This document shows, one piece after another, positions 54,970-64,000 of a stretch of 64,000 bases of DNA. The first letter of the stretch is position 1, and each line of letters begins with the position of its first letter. The notes below the pieces were generated by a model. That model had not been told where the DNA came from. It made no database searches and saw nothing but the letters and a program-made list of their open reading frames with translations. A program made the position numbers and the translations under genes. Source of the DNA: Avibacterium avium (GTDB lineage Bacteria > Pseudomonadota > Gammaproteobacteria > Enterobacterales > Pasteurellaceae); assembly GCF_900454535.1 (NCBI RefSeq), contig NZ_UGSP01000001.1, forward strand, positions 741,501 through 805,500, read 5' to 3'.

Positions 54970-55764
54970 TTAATTCAAGGACTGAGTTCTGTATTCCACA
55001 GGGCTTAGTCCTTTGAGCTTCACTTGAATACGCTCATTATTGTAGTAATGAATGTACTCGTGAATCACTTTTTCAAGCTGTTCAAAGGTTTCAAACCGCT
55101 TGCCAAAGTAACATTCCGTCTTCAATCGCCCGAAAAAGCTTTCCATCGCACCATTATCAAGGCAATTGCCTTTTCTCGACATACTTTGCGTAATACCGTG
55201 TTTTTTCAATATCTCCCGATAACCCATCATTTGATACTGCCACCCTTGGTCGGAATGCAGTATCGGTTTTTCCCCCGCTAATCGGTTCACCGCCTGGGTC
55301 AACATTCTGGTTATCTGCTCAAAACTCGGACTTCTCGCCACATCATAAGCAATAATTTCGTTATTAAACAAGTCTTTAATCGGCGATAAATACACTTTGC
55401 CTTCCGCACATTTGAACTCGGTGATATCCGTTACCCACTTCTCATTCGGCATCGTTGCCGTAAAATCCCGTTGCAACAGATTATCGGCAATGTGTCCCAC
55501 TTTGCCTTGGTAAGAACGATATTTTTTCTGCTTACTTTTTCCTTTTAACCCCAAACGTTGCATTATCGCTAGCACCCTTTTGTGGTTGATAATCAAGTAT
55601 TTCCTTAATTCCAAGGTAATTCGACGATAACCATAATTTTCGTCATTTTTGCGATAAATTTCCTCTATTTTCTGTGAAATCACTACATTTTTATCTGCCT
55701 TTGGCTTGAGATGATAAAAGAACGAACTGCGTGCCAATCCGATTAGCCTGAGTAACAATTCCAA
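54970..55764 (-). CDS. IS3-family transposase OrfB (catalytic part)
   Basis: Integrase-core protein of 264 residues as read from the first ATG. DDE residues are visible: the first Asp in [10 protein letters not shown], the second in [10 protein letters not shown], and the Glu in [12 protein letters not shown]. The reading frame is open further upstream to the end of orfA, reading [20 protein letters not shown], so the active product is probably an OrfAB fusion made by -1 frameshifting at the AAAAAG run (55800-55806). Confidence 0.93.
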   Translation of the reverse strand: MELLLRLIGLARSSFFYHLKPKADKNVVISQKIEEIYRKNDENYGYRRITLELRKYLIINHKRVLAIMQRLGLKGKSKQKKYRSYQGKVGHIADNLLQRDFTATMPNEKWVTDITEFKCAEGKVYLSPIKDLFNNEIIAYDVARSPSFEQITRMLTQAVNRLAGEKPILHSDQGWQYQMMGYREILKKHGITQSMSRKGNCLDNGAMESFFGRLKTECYFGKRFETFEQLEKVIHEYIHYYNNERIQVKLKGLSPVEYRTQSLN

Positions 55765-55787
55765 CGGGAAACGCGAGCGTAAGGCAT

Positions 55788-56297
55788 TTACGATGACGGC
55801 TTTTTCTGCATTTTTTGTTGGTTGAGTTCCTGCAACTTTTTTAGCATTGCATTCTCCGCTTCTAATTCCAAAATTCGGTAACGCAAGCGTTCTTCTTCTG
55901 TTTTGGGCGTTGGTGGCATTTTAGGCGAGTTGAGTTTCATACTTGGACGACCTTTAGGTTTGAGTAATAACCCATCTATACCTTGTTTTTCAAAGCGTTG
56001 CAACCATTGACTAATTATCCCTGAACTGGGGATATCAAAGCGAAAGCAGGCGGCCTCAGCGGAGCACTGGCCTTTTTTGATAGCTTGAATAACCTTTAAT
56101 TTAAACTCAACAGAATAATATCGTTTTTTACCTAACACAGCTAATCCATTGATTCCATTATGATTAAATTTCGCAATCCAACGTGCTAACGTTCTTTGAG
56201 GAAGCTGAAAATACTGGCGAGTAAGCGAACGGTTTTTTCCATTTTGATGATAAAAGTCGAGCACTTGTTGTTTGAAATGTTGAGTATATTTAGTCAT
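55788..56297 (-). CDS. IS3-family OrfA (DNA-binding part)
   Basis: Protein of 169 residues with two helix-turn-helix units ([20 protein letters not shown] and [19 protein letters not shown]) and a C-terminal coiled coil ([20 protein letters not shown]) for multimer formation, as in IS150 InsJ. It ends in QKKPSS; the slippery AAAAAG near the end allows a -1 shift into orfB. Confidence 0.92.
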   Translation of the reverse strand: MTKYTQHFKQQVLDFYHQNGKNRSLTRQYFQLPQRTLARWIAKFNHNGINGLAVLGKKRYYSVEFKLKVIQAIKKGQCSAEAACFRFDIPSSGIISQWLQRFEKQGIDGLLLKPKGRPSMKLNSPKMPPTPKTEEERLRYRILELEAENAMLKKLQELNQQKMQKKPSS

Positions 56298-56360
56298 AAA
56301 AAATCTGCACCTTAATCAGTTGGTTGTTTAGTCCAACTTTTGGGGTGCAGATCAAAAATT

Positions 56361-56373
56361 ACCGCTCTTTTTT
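56361..56373 (+). terminator. Right arm of the split slyD terminator
   Basis: ACCGCTCTTTTTT, complementary to 54918-54929. On its own it cannot end slyD transcripts, and on the minus strand it lies just past the yafJ stop, where it may have helped end yafJ as well. Confidence 0.75.
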
Positions 56374-56398
56374 ATGGATAATGATTTAAAGTCCAAGA

Positions 56399-57235
56399 TT
56401 AACCACAGGCGATTTTTCGCGCATCACCTAATGTGCCATCATCAATAGCTTCTTTCGGCGTGCCAAGTACTTCGTAAACTTTATCGCCATCTTTGAAAAA
56501 CACAAAACCGCCGTGTTCCATTTTTGTCCAAGTTTCATTCTTGGTAAGGGGGAAGGTGGTAATAATGGTAACCTTATCTTTTTCTGTGGTATGTTGGCGG
56601 AAGTCAATTACACCGTCATCATCAATGCGTTGTGCTGTGCCAAAAGGGGCTTTGCGTGTGATGTAATGTAAATTGGTGGAGCAGTGGGCGATCATCCATT
56701 CACCATTAGAAAGAATAAAATTCAGCGTGCCACCTTGTGCTAATTCTTTGGTAATTTCTTGAATAACTTGGAAAATTTGTTCTTCTGTGGGCTTTTTACG
56801 AAAGCGATTTTTAAGTTGTTCAGCCATATAGCAAAAAGCGGCTTCTGAGTCGGTTGAACCAATGGGCTGGCAAAAACTTTCCGACATATCAGGGAAACTT
56901 GTCAAATTGCCGTTGTGCGCAAATACCCAGTTTTCGCCCCAAATTTCACGAATAAATGGGTGGGTGTTTTCAATGGTTACCTCGCCTTGTGTGGCTTTGC
57001 GAATGTGGGCAATCACGTTGAAAGATTTAATGTGATATTGTTTGACACAATCTGCAATGGGGGAACTATGCCCGGCTTGGTTATCGCGAAAAATACGCAC
57101 GCCTTTGCCTTCAAAAAAGGCGATGCCGAAACCGTCAGAATGGCTATCGGTAAGCCCTGCGCGGCGGCGAAATCCTTCAAAAGAGAACACAATATCGGTG
57201 GGCGTATTGCAATTCATTCCTAATAGCTGACACAT
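56399..57235 (-). CDS. yafJ: YafJ-like class II glutamine amidotransferase
   Basis: N-terminal-nucleophile amidotransferase of 278 residues. Cys2 follows the initiator Met (MCQLLGMN), and the glutamine-binding loop segments IAHIRKATQG and WVFAHNGNLTSF match YafJ of E. coli. The acceptor reaction is unknown. It is a single gene followed by the terminator that the IS3 element split. Confidence 0.9.
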   Translation of the reverse strand: MCQLLGMNCNTPTDIVFSFEGFRRRAGLTDSHSDGFGIAFFEGKGVRIFRDNQAGHSSPIADCVKQYHIKSFNVIAHIRKATQGEVTIENTHPFIREIWGENWVFAHNGNLTSFPDMSESFCQPIGSTDSEAAFCYMAEQLKNRFRKKPTEEQIFQVIQEITKELAQGGTLNFILSNGEWMIAHCSTNLHYITRKAPFGTAQRIDDDGVIDFRQHTTEKDKVTIITTFPLTKNETWTKMEHGGFVFFKDGDKVYEVLGTPKEAIDDGTLGDARKIACG

Positions 57236-57355
57236 AACGAAACCTTAACTGATTTTAACTTCCTAAATCTTGTTTGATTTAACAAAAAAATTCACAAAAA
57301 TTCAACCGCACTTTTAGATTAAAGGGGCATATCACATAACTTGGCGTTATTTCCT

Positions 57356-58765
57356 TTATTGCACCACCATTAAGCCTAAGCAACCTTTGTCTGCTGCCAT
57401 CAGATCTGCCGCGCCAAAGGTGAAAGGGTGGCCGTTAGAAGACGGCTGTTGAAAGCGAACTAAAATCTGCACTTTGCCCTCAATCCAGAGGCTGTCTTTC
57501 CACGCCAGATCGCTTTCTGCCACAGGCTTATCATTAATGCTTTCAATGATAAATTTTGCCCCCTGAATTTTAAATCCTGCAGGTTCGTTGCTAGTGATTG
57601 TCCAGCGTTCCGTGCTGTTTAATTCGGCATTTACATCAATGCGTCTAGGATCGAAACGTTGTTGATTGAGCATTCCATTATTCGCATCAAGTTGGAACTG
57701 ACGTTCACGGCGAACTTCCGCCTTTAATGCTTGCGGTGCATCGGTGTTAAACTGCATTGTGTTGTTTTGTGCAAAGGCACTGCTTAAGCCTTGTGGGCGT
57801 AGCTCAAGCACAGTGTTGTCGAGCAATTCTTCATCGCTAGCGAAAAAGCCTGTGAGTTTACTGAAGAAATTTCGTTTTTTCCCCACAATTAAGGTGGCGT
57901 TTTCCCCCTCATTGAGATTAACAAGAATTTCAGCACGTTCGCCCGGTGCAAGAAAAAGTACCTTTGTGGTTTTCGCTTGTGGTAAAAAGCCTTGATCAAG
58001 AGCGATGAGTTGGAAATCGCGCTCGTCATCAAAGCGTAATTCATAACGGCGCGAAAGGGAAGCGTTCAGCAAACGTAAACGCACAACGCCGCGCGGCACT
58101 TCTAAATAAGGGGCTTCTTGCCCATTGACAAATAAACGATTGCCGAAAAAGTGCGGTCGATTTTGTTGGAATAATTGCACCCCTTCATCATTTAATTGCA
58201 TATCTTGCAAAATCAAAGGAATATCGTTTACGCCATATTTTTGTGGCAAGCTCGATTTACGGCTTTCGTTATCTTCAATAATGCACAATCCGAGCAAGCC
58301 ACGGTAAGTTTGATAAGCGGAATGCCCTAAGGTGCAAGCGGAATACCAGCAAGTGCAAGCCGGCTGAGTGATCGGCAGAATAGGCGACCAGCCTTGCCCT
58401 TGTTTGAAAGGGTGGGAAACGCCACCCAGTGATTCAGCGCTCACTTGCAGTCCTTGAATGGCTAGCGCAACCATTTGCGACAAGCTATTGCGATAGTTCA
58501 GCTTGGCAAAATCCCCTTGGCGCATTTTTAATGTTGGGCCTAAATAATTACCATTAAATCCCCACACTTCGCTGGTTTTTCCCCGCTCTAATTGGGTTTG
58601 CGCGCTGTTTATTTCTAAAAAAACAGGCTTGCCACGGCGAGTTTCCATAAGGGGGGGAACGCGCAAAGGCTGGCGATCGGCCGCCCATAATGGCGCAGGA
58701 ATGGCTGAAAAAGCCCCCGCAGTGAGGGCGGTTTTGAAAAATTGACGGCGAGAAAAATGATTCAT
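57356..58765 (-). CDS. ftsP: FtsP (SufI), cell-division protein of the multicopper oxidase fold
   Basis: Periplasmic divisome-stabilising protein of 469 residues, exported folded by the Tat system. The Tat signal [15 protein letters not shown] begins a few residues after the chosen ATG at 58765; a longer start 17 codons upstream lies inside plsC. Three cupredoxin-like domains follow. The usual copper-binding His-Cys-His clusters are missing (for example [14 protein letters not shown]), as expected for FtsP. It starts one base after plsC ends. Confidence 0.92.
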   Translation of the reverse strand: MNHFSRRQFFKTALTAGAFSAIPAPLWAADRQPLRVPPLMETRRGKPVFLEINSAQTQLERGKTSEVWGFNGNYLGPTLKMRQGDFAKLNYRNSLSQMVALAIQGLQVSAESLGGVSHPFKQGQGWSPILPITQPACTCWYSACTLGHSAYQTYRGLLGLCIIEDNESRKSSLPQKYGVNDIPLILQDMQLNDEGVQLFQQNRPHFFGNRLFVNGQEAPYLEVPRGVVRLRLLNASLSRRYELRFDDERDFQLIALDQGFLPQAKTTKVLFLAPGERAEILVNLNEGENATLIVGKKRNFFSKLTGFFASDEELLDNTVLELRPQGLSSAFAQNNTMQFNTDAPQALKAEVRRERQFQLDANNGMLNQQRFDPRRIDVNAELNSTERWTITSNEPAGFKIQGAKFIIESINDKPVAESDLAWKDSLWIEGKVQILVRFQQPSSNGHPFTFGAADLMAADKGCLGLMVVQ

Positions 58766-58766
58766 T

Positions 58767-59510
58767 TTATTTTGTGGCGTCTTGTTGAGCTTGGCTGGCG
58801 GCAATTTCCGCATCAAGTTCGTTGATTCGTTGTTGCATTAAAGAATGGCAATAGCTCGCCAATTCACGCACATTATCTTTGGTGTAAGCTGAAGTATCCA
58901 CAGGCGGCAACATTTCACAGATCACTTTGCCATTATCCCAACGGTTAAGATCGATTTTATTTTGCGTGGTGGAACAAACTACTGGCACAATCGGCACACC
59001 AGCGGCAATGGCAGCGTGAAACGCGCCGGTTTTAAATGGCAGCAAACCACGCCCACGGCTACGCGTGCCCTCAGGGAACATCCAAATAGAAAGCTTATCA
59101 CGATTAATGCGTTCAGCCAGTTGAGTCATTGTGCTATGTGCTTTGGAGCGGTTATCACGATCTAAAAAAATGTTACCCGATGCCCAGTATAAAATGCCGA
59201 AGAACGGGATCCAAATCAGGCTTTTTTTTCCGACACTCACGGTGCGCGGCATCACCATATAAGAAATGGTGACCATATCGTAGTTATTTTGGTGATTACC
59301 AATGTAAATACACGGCCCGATATTTTCCGCATTGGCAGGGAAACGATGTTCCACTTGCAAACCGAAAAGGGGATACAAACGCCCGAAGCAACGCGCTACA
59401 TCACCCACGTTACTTGGATTTCTGAAACGAATGAGAGAATAAATCGTGCCGAGCAAACAAATTAAAATACAGCATAGCACAACCACAATAATGCGAAGAA
59501 GTTTTAGCAT
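58767..59510 (-). CDS. plsC: PlsC, 1-acyl-sn-glycerol-3-phosphate acyltransferase
   Basis: Inner-membrane enzyme adding the second acyl chain in phosphatidic acid synthesis. It has 247 residues from the ATG at 59510, where the N-terminal membrane segment [18 protein letters not shown] starts as in E. coli. The acyltransferase motifs NHQNNYD (H-x4-D), [11 protein letters not shown] and AGVPIVPV are intact. Co-transcribed with ftsP; divergent from lpxH by 120 bases. Confidence 0.97.
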   Translation of the reverse strand: MLKLLRIIVVVLCCILICLLGTIYSLIRFRNPSNVGDVARCFGRLYPLFGLQVEHRFPANAENIGPCIYIGNHQNNYDMVTISYMVMPRTVSVGKKSLIWIPFFGILYWASGNIFLDRDNRSKAHSTMTQLAERINRDKLSIWMFPEGTRSRGRGLLPFKTGAFHAAIAAGVPIVPVVCSTTQNKIDLNRWDNGKVICEMLPPVDTSAYTKDNVRELASYCHSLMQQRINELDAEIAASQAQQDATK

Positions 59511-59630
59511 AAACACATACCCTGAAAAAAATTTGCTCAAGTATAGCGAAAATCCGCAAATATTTGTATCAATCCGCTAAAAAAATGCTAGGCTATCAAG
59601 CAATTTCATTCTTCCCAAAGATATTCAACA

Positions 59631-60350
59631 ATGGCAAAGACCTATTTTATTGCAGATTTACATTTAAGCGAAAATCGCCCAGATTTAACCGCACTTTTTG
59701 TGGATTTTATGCAAAATCAAGCCAAAGATGCGGAAAGTTTGTATATTTTAGGCGATCTTTTTGATTTTTGGATTGGTGATGATGACCATTCCCCTTTGAT
59801 TGATTTGGTGAAACAGCAAATTCGCCACTTAACGGAAAAAGGCGTGAAATGCTATTTTATGCACGGCAATCGTGATTTTCTTATCGGCAAAAAATTTGCC
59901 CAATCTTGCGGTTTAACGCTGTTACCAACCTATCAAGTGATTGATTTATATGGCACGCCTACCTTGCTTTGCCACGGCGATACCCTTTGCATTGATGATG
60001 TGGCTTATCAACGCTATCGTAAAAAAGTGCATCAAAAATGGCGTCAATGGCTTTTTTTGCATTTGCCTTTAAAAGTGCGGTTAAAAATTGCCGAAAAAAT
60101 TCGTGCTAAAAGCAAACAGGATAAGCAACATAAATCCAATCAAATTATGGACGTGAATGCGGATTTCGTGTTGCAAACAATGCAACAATTTAACGTGCCA
60201 CAGCTGATCCACGGGCATACGCATCGACAAAATTTGCATAAAATCCCACCGCACTTTGAACGAGTTGTATTGGGCGATTGGGGCGAAACTTCTTCTGTTC
60301 TAGAAGTCTCGCCAGAAGGTATGCGATTTATTAACCAAAAGGTGAGCTAA
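59631..60350 (+). CDS. lpxH: LpxH, UDP-2,3-diacylglucosamine pyrophosphohydrolase
   Basis: Calcineurin-like phosphoesterase of lipid A synthesis, releasing lipid X and UMP at the inner-membrane surface. It has 239 residues. Metal-binding motifs: FIADLHLS (D-x-H), [12 protein letters not shown] (GD), [10 protein letters not shown] (GNRD), CHGDTLC and [13 protein letters not shown] are found at three places within the gene (about 59689, 60073 and 60247). Confidence 0.97.
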   Translation: MAKTYFIADLHLSENRPDLTALFVDFMQNQAKDAESLYILGDLFDFWIGDDDHSPLIDLVKQQIRHLTEKGVKCYFMHGNRDFLIGKKFAQSCGLTLLPTYQVIDLYGTPTLLCHGDTLCIDDVAYQRYRKKVHQKWRQWLFLHLPLKVRLKIAEKIRAKSKQDKQHKSNQIMDVNADFVLQTMQQFNVPQLIHGHTHRQNLHKIPPHFERVVLGDWGETSSVLEVSPEGMRFINQKVS

Positions 60351-60397
60351 GTGCAAATTAAAATTGGCGAAAATTACGCCGCCTAACAGCCATATTC

Positions 60398-60426
60398 TAG
60401 ACTTTAGCATCACTTTCGCCTATAAT
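60398..60426 (+). promoter_or_regulatory. tRNA-Ile promoter
   Basis: TAGACT (60398-60403), 17 bases, perfect TATAAT (60421-60426). Predicted start near 60433, nine bases before the tRNA. Confidence 0.75.
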
Positions 60427-60441
60427 CTTGCCGTTCTCACC

Positions 60442-60518
60442 GCCCCCATAGCTCAGTCGGTTAGAGCAGTCGACTCATAATCGATTGGTCACAGGTTCAA
60501 GTCCTGTTGGGGGCACCA
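60442..60518 (+). tRNA. tRNA-Ile with anticodon CAU (lysidine-modified type)
   Basis: 77 bases with encoded CCA. Acceptor stem GCCCCCA pairs with TGGGGGC, the D-loop is AGCTCAGTCGGTTAGAGC, and the anticodon loop CTCATAA sits on GTCGA/TCGAT. The T-arm is ACAGG-TTCAAGT-CCTGT. The anticodon CAU would read as Met, but the arm CGACTCATAATCG is that of the minor tRNA-Ile2, whose C34 is changed to lysidine by TilS to read AUA. It stands alone after lpxH. No T-rich hairpin is visible close behind it. Confidence 0.93.
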
Positions 60519-60730
60519 ACCAACCTTATAAATAACCTTTATCTTTTAAAAAGATCAATAAAAACAGTTAGTTAATTTCTCTCTCTATTCACCCAGTAAA
60601 TAAAAGTTTGTTATTTTAAGCATATTTAGATCTCCATAGTTTCTCTGAGTAGATGTACTAAAACTAATGCGAGATAAAGGTAGCAATGTGCCTTATAAGA
60701 ATGGGAATAATGAATTGTATGTAGTGTAAA

Positions 60731-60756
60731 AAAACGGATCATTGTGATCCGTTTTT
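60731..60756. terminator. Two-way terminator before artM
   Basis: AAAACGGATCA and TGATCCGTTTTT around TTG. A-run on one side and T-run on the other, so it can end both the leftward art operon and any rightward transcript from the tRNA. The 200 bases between the tRNA and this hairpin hold nothing I can identify. Confidence 0.88.
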
Positions 60757-60765
60757 AGATGAAAA

Positions 60766-61449
60766 TTAACTTTTTTCCACTTCCAATCTTTCAAACACCA
60801 ACACTCTATTTTCTAGTTTGCGTAGTAATAATGTGGCGATGCCTGTAATGGCAAGGTAGATGACACCTGCGATGCCGTAAATGGTGAGTGCGTCATATTC
60901 TGTGCCGTAAAGCTGTCTTGCATAGCCCATAATATCTAAAATGGTAATGGTTGAAGCAAGCGATGTGCCTTTAAATACCAAAATGATTTCATTGCTGTAA
61001 GACGGCAAGGCGCGTTTTAAGGCATAAGGAATTAAGATTTTCAGCGTTTGCCAACGGCTTAAGCCAAGTGCAGCACAACTTTCCCATTGTCCTTTTGAGA
61101 TCGCTTTCACTGCGCCGTAAAATAATTGTGTGGAATAAGCCGCACTGTTTAGCGCAAGGGTGAGCATTGCGCAAAACCACGCATTAGACAACAGCGTCCA
61201 CGCGGGGCTTTCCACGATCCATTGGAATTGTCCTGGGCCGTAATAAATTAAGAAGAATTGCACTAATAGTGGTGTGCCAGTGAATAAAGTTAGGAAAATA
61301 TTCACCGCACTTTTTAGCAGTTTATTTTCCATTGCAAGAATAAAGGTTAAGGCAATGGCTAAAATAAATGCAAAAAAGAGCGCAGAAACCGTAAGCAATA
61401 GGCTTGTTGGAATCCCCTGTGCGATGGTGATGAAATAATCGTGAATCAT
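60766..61449 (-). CDS. artM: ArtM, arginine ABC permease
   Basis: Inner-membrane permease of 227 residues with five hydrophobic segments. The EAA loop is GQWESCAALGLSRWQTLKIL. LTLALNSAAYSTQLFYGA is typical of the HisMQ family. It pairs with ArtQ to form the channel for arginine. Last gene of artP-artI-artQ-artM; its ATG overlaps the artQ stop by one base. Confidence 0.92.
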   Translation of the reverse strand: MIHDYFITIAQGIPTSLLLTVSALFFAFILAIALTFILAMENKLLKSAVNIFLTLFTGTPLLVQFFLIYYGPGQFQWIVESPAWTLLSNAWFCAMLTLALNSAAYSTQLFYGAVKAISKGQWESCAALGLSRWQTLKILIPYALKRALPSYSNEIILVFKGTSLASTITILDIMGYARQLYGTEYDALTIYGIAGVIYLAITGIATLLLRKLENRVLVFERLEVEKS

Positions 61450-62120
61450 TATTCCACTCCTCTTTCAAAGCGGGTAAAACGCCATTCGAGCTTACGGATT
61501 AGCACTTGGCTGATAAGCGTAATCACTAAATACATCAATGCAGCAAAGCCATACCAAGTGAAAGGTTCGTGGGTTCTGGTGTTAATTAATTCTGCTTGAC
61601 GCATTAAATCGTGTACCCCAATCAATGAAACGAGGGCGGTATCTTTTAATAGCACTAACCATTGATTGCTCAAGCCCGGTAAAGCGTGTCGCCAAACTTG
61701 CGGCATAATGATATGCAAAAAAGTGTAGCTACGGCTTAAACCAAGAGCCGCGCCTGATTCCCATTGCCCAAGGGGAATGGCTTGAATGGCACCACGCAAG
61801 GATTGTGAAGCATAGGCGGCAAAAATAATGGATAACGCCAACACCCCACAAAAGAATGGGCTAAGCTCCAAATATTTTCCAGTGATTAATTCCAACACTT
61901 CAGGAATGCCAAAATAAATTAAGAAAACCACCAAAATTTCAGGCAAACCACGCAAAAGGGTGATAACAACGGCACTCGGTTTACGCACGCATTGCCATTT
62001 GCTCATTTCTAGGCTAACAAAAATGAGCGATAAAACGAGCCCTAATAATAAGGAACACACCGCTAACCCTAAGGTCATTAGGGTTGCGGTGTACATTAAA
62101 GGAAGATAATCCACAAACAT
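61449..62120 (-). CDS. artQ: ArtQ, arginine ABC permease
   Basis: Partner permease of 223 residues with the EAA loop [20 protein letters not shown] and the family segment [20 protein letters not shown]. It belongs to the polar amino acid permease family and is expected to interact with ArtP through the EAA loop. It starts five bases after artI and is coupled to artM. Confidence 0.93.
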   Translation of the reverse strand: MFVDYLPLMYTATLMTLGLAVCSLLLGLVLSLIFVSLEMSKWQCVRKPSAVVITLLRGLPEILVVFLIYFGIPEVLELITGKYLELSPFFCGVLALSIIFAAYASQSLRGAIQAIPLGQWESGAALGLSRSYTFLHIIMPQVWRHALPGLSNQWLVLLKDTALVSLIGVHDLMRQAELINTRTHEPFTWYGFAALMYLVITLISQVLIRKLEWRFTRFERGVE

Positions 62121-62125
62121 AGCGA

Positions 62126-62848
62126 TTATTTAGTCATCCATTTATCGTAAATTTTTTGGTATTCGCCGTTTGCTTTAATGGCTTCGATACCTTTGTTTAG
62201 GCTTTCTACTAAAGCAGTGTTAGATTTATTTACCGCGATACCTAAACCGTTGTTGAAGTAACGTTTATCCGTAACACGCTCGCCAACGAAAGTTAATTCA
62301 GGGTTTTTCTCGAACATATCACGCAATACGTCAGTATCACCGAAAATCAAATCGATACGCCCATTTTTTAAGTCAAGAATGGCATCTTGCAAGCTTGCGT
62401 AAGATTTTGCCGTGTATTGTTTGGCTTCTGCGTTAGCATATTGTTGGTAAGTTGTCCCATTTTGCACGCCCACGGTTTTTGCTGTAGCCAAATCTGCTTT
62501 ACCTTTTACTGCGATGAAACTTGCTGAGCTTTCGTAGTAAGGTTGGCTGAATGCCACTTGTTTTGCGCGCGCTTCGGTAATATCAATAGCAGAAATTGCA
62601 GCATCAAACCCACGGCCTTTAATTAAGCTTGGAATGAGTGCGTCAAAAGCTTGGCTTTTGAAGTGGCAAGTAGCTTCGATTTCTTTACAAATTGCGTTAG
62701 CAATATCCACATCAAAACCAACGATTTCACCTTTTTCATTGGTTAATTCAAATGGCGGATAGCTTGGCTCCATTGCAAAAGTAATATCTTGTGCTTGCGC
62801 CATTGCTGCTGAACTTGCTAAAAGGGTTGCTAAAAGTAATTTTTTCAT
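62126..62848 (-). CDS. artI: ArtI, periplasmic arginine-binding protein
   Basis: Solute-binding protein of 240 residues with a signal peptide ([16 protein letters not shown], cleavage before QD). The amino-acid-binding pattern is clear: [52 protein letters not shown] and [13 protein letters not shown]. The Asp in SAIDIT and Arg in EARA are the usual ligands for the amino-acid backbone. Basic amino acids are the likely cargo; arginine is assumed from the art context. Confidence 0.92.
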   Translation of the reverse strand: MKKLLLATLLASSAAMAQAQDITFAMEPSYPPFELTNEKGEIVGFDVDIANAICKEIEATCHFKSQAFDALIPSLIKGRGFDAAISAIDITEARAKQVAFSQPYYESSASFIAVKGKADLATAKTVGVQNGTTYQQYANAEAKQYTAKSYASLQDAILDLKNGRIDLIFGDTDVLRDMFEKNPELTFVGERVTDKRYFNNGLGIAVNKSNTALVESLNKGIEAIKANGEYQKIYDKWMTK

Positions 62849-62859
62849 TGTGTAATTCC

Positions 62860-63597
62860 TTAATGTGAATGAGATAAATATTGTTTAAATTGTTCCGTTT
62901 TAGGCTGCATAAAACAGCTTGCATCGCCCATTTCGATGATATGGCCTTTTTCCATATACACCACTTTGGTTGCCACTTTCTGTGCCACAGAAACTTCGTG
63001 GGTAACAATCACTTGGGTAATGCCCGTTTCTTGTAATTCCTGAATAATGGACACCACTTGCGCCGTAATTTCAGGATCGAGCGCGGCGGTTGGTTCATCA
63101 AATAATAAAACTTGCGGTTTCATCATTAATGCTCGGGCAATCGCCACACGCTGTTGCTGTCCACCAGAAAGATGTAATGGAAAGCGATCAGCAAATTCTT
63201 CTAAACGTAAACGGGCAAGCAATTCAAGGGCTTGTTTTTTCGCCGTTTCTTTATCTAATCCAAGCACTTTTATGGGCGCTTCGATTAAATTTTCAATAAC
63301 GGTTAAATGCGGCCATAGATTGTATTGCTGGAATACCATTCCCACATCTTGGCGTAATTGACGCATTTGTTTTGGATTTGCCGTTGCCGCAGAAAGGTCA
63401 AATTTATTGTTGGCAATCACCAATTCACCAGACTTTGGCACTTCTAATAAGTTTAAGGTGCGAATTAGCGTACTTTTTCCTGCACCACTTGGCCCTAATA
63501 AAACCACGGTATCGCCATCTTCCGCCGTTAAGTTAATGTCAAACAGGGCTTGCGATGAACCGTAGAAAAAATTGAGATTTTTTACACTAATGGTCAT
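62860..63597 (-). CDS. artP: ArtP, arginine ABC transporter ATPase
   Basis: ATPase subunit of 245 residues from the ATG at 63597, where homology begins ([19 protein letters not shown]); a longer frame extends 25 codons upstream without support. Walker [12 protein letters not shown], signature [15 protein letters not shown], Walker [13 protein letters not shown] and the switch His in IVTHEVS are intact. First gene of the leftward artPIQM operon; artI follows after 11 bases. A USS lies upstream at about 63681. Confidence 0.94.
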   Translation of the reverse strand: MTISVKNLNFFYGSSQALFDINLTAEDGDTVVLLGPSGAGKSTLIRTLNLLEVPKSGELVIANNKFDLSAATANPKQMRQLRQDVGMVFQQYNLWPHLTVIENLIEAPIKVLGLDKETAKKQALELLARLRLEEFADRFPLHLSGGQQQRVAIARALMMKPQVLLFDEPTAALDPEITAQVVSIIQELQETGITQVIVTHEVSVAQKVATKVVYMEKGHIIEMGDASCFMQPKTEQFKQYLSHSH

Positions 63598-63720
63598 TTT
63601 TGTTGTTAGCTCTAAATTTAAAGTTGAAATAATATTAATGTTTTTTGCATAACTATGCAAATAAAAAGTCAAAAAATTTTCACCGCACTTTTGTATGGGC
63701 GTTTTTGAGATAAAAATCCC

Positions 63721-64000
63721 TTAATTTTGCCCCGCACTTTCATCGGAAGGCCAAGAATGCACCACGGCTTTAACCAAGGTTGCAAGCGGGATCGCAAAGA
63801 ACACGCCCCAGAAGCCCCATAATCCACCGAAAATCAGCACGGCGACAATAATGGTCAGCGGATTAAGGTTTACCGCTTCAGAGAATAAAAATGGCACAAG
63901 CAAGTTTCCGTCTAAAATTTGGCTTATCACATAAGCGGCGATTAATGACCAGAAGGTCGGGGTAATACCGAATTGCGACATTGCTACTAACGCCACAGGA
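63721..64000 (-). CDS. PerM-type AI-2E family permease (5' part outside window)
   Basis: C-terminal about 93 residues of a multi-pass inner-membrane protein. The conserved end of the AI-2E/PerM family is visible: [40 protein letters not shown] and [15 protein letters not shown]. The N-terminal part lies beyond the right edge. H. influenzae has a PerM homologue with the same pattern. Cargo unknown for most members. Confidence 0.85.
   Translation of the reverse strand, partial: PVALVAMSQFGITPTFWSLIAAYVISQILDGNLLVPFLFSEAVNLNPLTIIVAVLIFGGLWGFWGVFFAIPLATLVKAVVHSWPSDESAGQN

Larger units (their letters stand above)
54940..56349 (-). mobile_element. IS3-family element (IS150-like)
   Basis: A 1410-base element starting TGCCCCCAAAAAGTTAGACT and ending, on the other strand, TGCACCCCAAAAGTTGGACT, the TG...CA ends and imperfect inverted repeats of the IS3 family. 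It carries orfA and orfB, both intact. A 4-base duplication GATC (54936-54939 and 56350-56353) marks the insertion. Confidence 0.93.

Noticed and set aside
54772-55008. Ile/Val/Thr-rich open frame over the slyD 3' end
   Set aside because: It is the frame-shifted reading of the His/Cys codon repeats of the SlyD tail.
60442-60518. tRNA-Met by its CAU anticodon
   Set aside because: The anticodon arm and body match the minor tRNA-Ile2 (lysidine) type, not elongator or initiator tRNA-Met.

Overview
The window comes from a member of the Pasteurellaceae. The nine-base DNA uptake sequence AAGTGCGGT (USS, Haemophilus influenzae type) occurs more than 30 times, often as inverted pairs that form terminators. 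Gene blocks follow Haemophilus order: mlaDCB-ibaG-murA, rsmD-ftsY, rppH-TSUP-lgt-thyA-tadA, afuABC/udk-dcd-asmA-sotB, ftsP-plsC-lpxH and artPIQM. Base composition is AT-rich. I cannot fix the genus from sequence alone.

Layout. 1-5.9 kb: outer-membrane lipid transport (mla), murA, an FMN reductase with a pirin, and dprA. 5.9-6.7 kb: a probable small RNA made of two 53-bp tandem units and an AT-rich accessory gene. 6.7-9.7 kb: rsmD, an ftsY with a seven-fold repeated acidic N-terminus, and a short zinc-type exporter. 9.7-10.35 kb: a gene-free stretch with DnaA boxes and clustered GATC sites that looks like a replication origin. 10.4-14.1 kb: rppH to tadA. 14.2-18.5 kb: afuABC with a perfect CRP site at -41.5. 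18.6-27 kb: nucleotide salvage, an AsmA protein, a sugar exporter, ybhA, cysS, ppiB, a Nudix enzyme and yjjV.

27-44.6 kb is a mosaic accessory region. It holds redox enzymes, LysR and MarR regulators, monooxygenase-like proteins, acetyltransferases, several broken genes, two IS1016-type copies (one complete, one a remnant), and a three-gene restriction-modification operon (C5 cytosine methyltransferase, NgoFVII-type PLD endonuclease, Z1-type helicase). From about 29.1 to 42.6 kb it carries neisserial DNA uptake sequences of several dialects. The native USS is almost absent between 29.2 and 44.6 kb. Together these point to DNA taken up from Neisseriaceae.

44.6-64 kb returns to core genome: polA, aspA, nrdD and nrdG (separated by a structured repeat element), yjbR, a SIMPL protein, slyD (its terminator loop split by an IS3-family element), yafJ, ftsP-plsC, lpxH, tRNA-Ile(CAU), the arginine transporter artPIQM, and the end of a PerM-type permease.

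Together the core genes cover envelope maintenance, nucleotide supply (thyA, dcd, udk, nrdDG), DNA uptake and replication (dprA, polA), and import of arginine and probably sugar phosphates. The aspA, nrdD and afu promoters carry FNR/CRP-type sites, which fits a host-associated facultative anaerobe. The most interesting parts are the neisserial mosaic with its defence genes, the tandem-unit RNA, the origin-like region and the palindromic repeat element between nrdD and nrdG.
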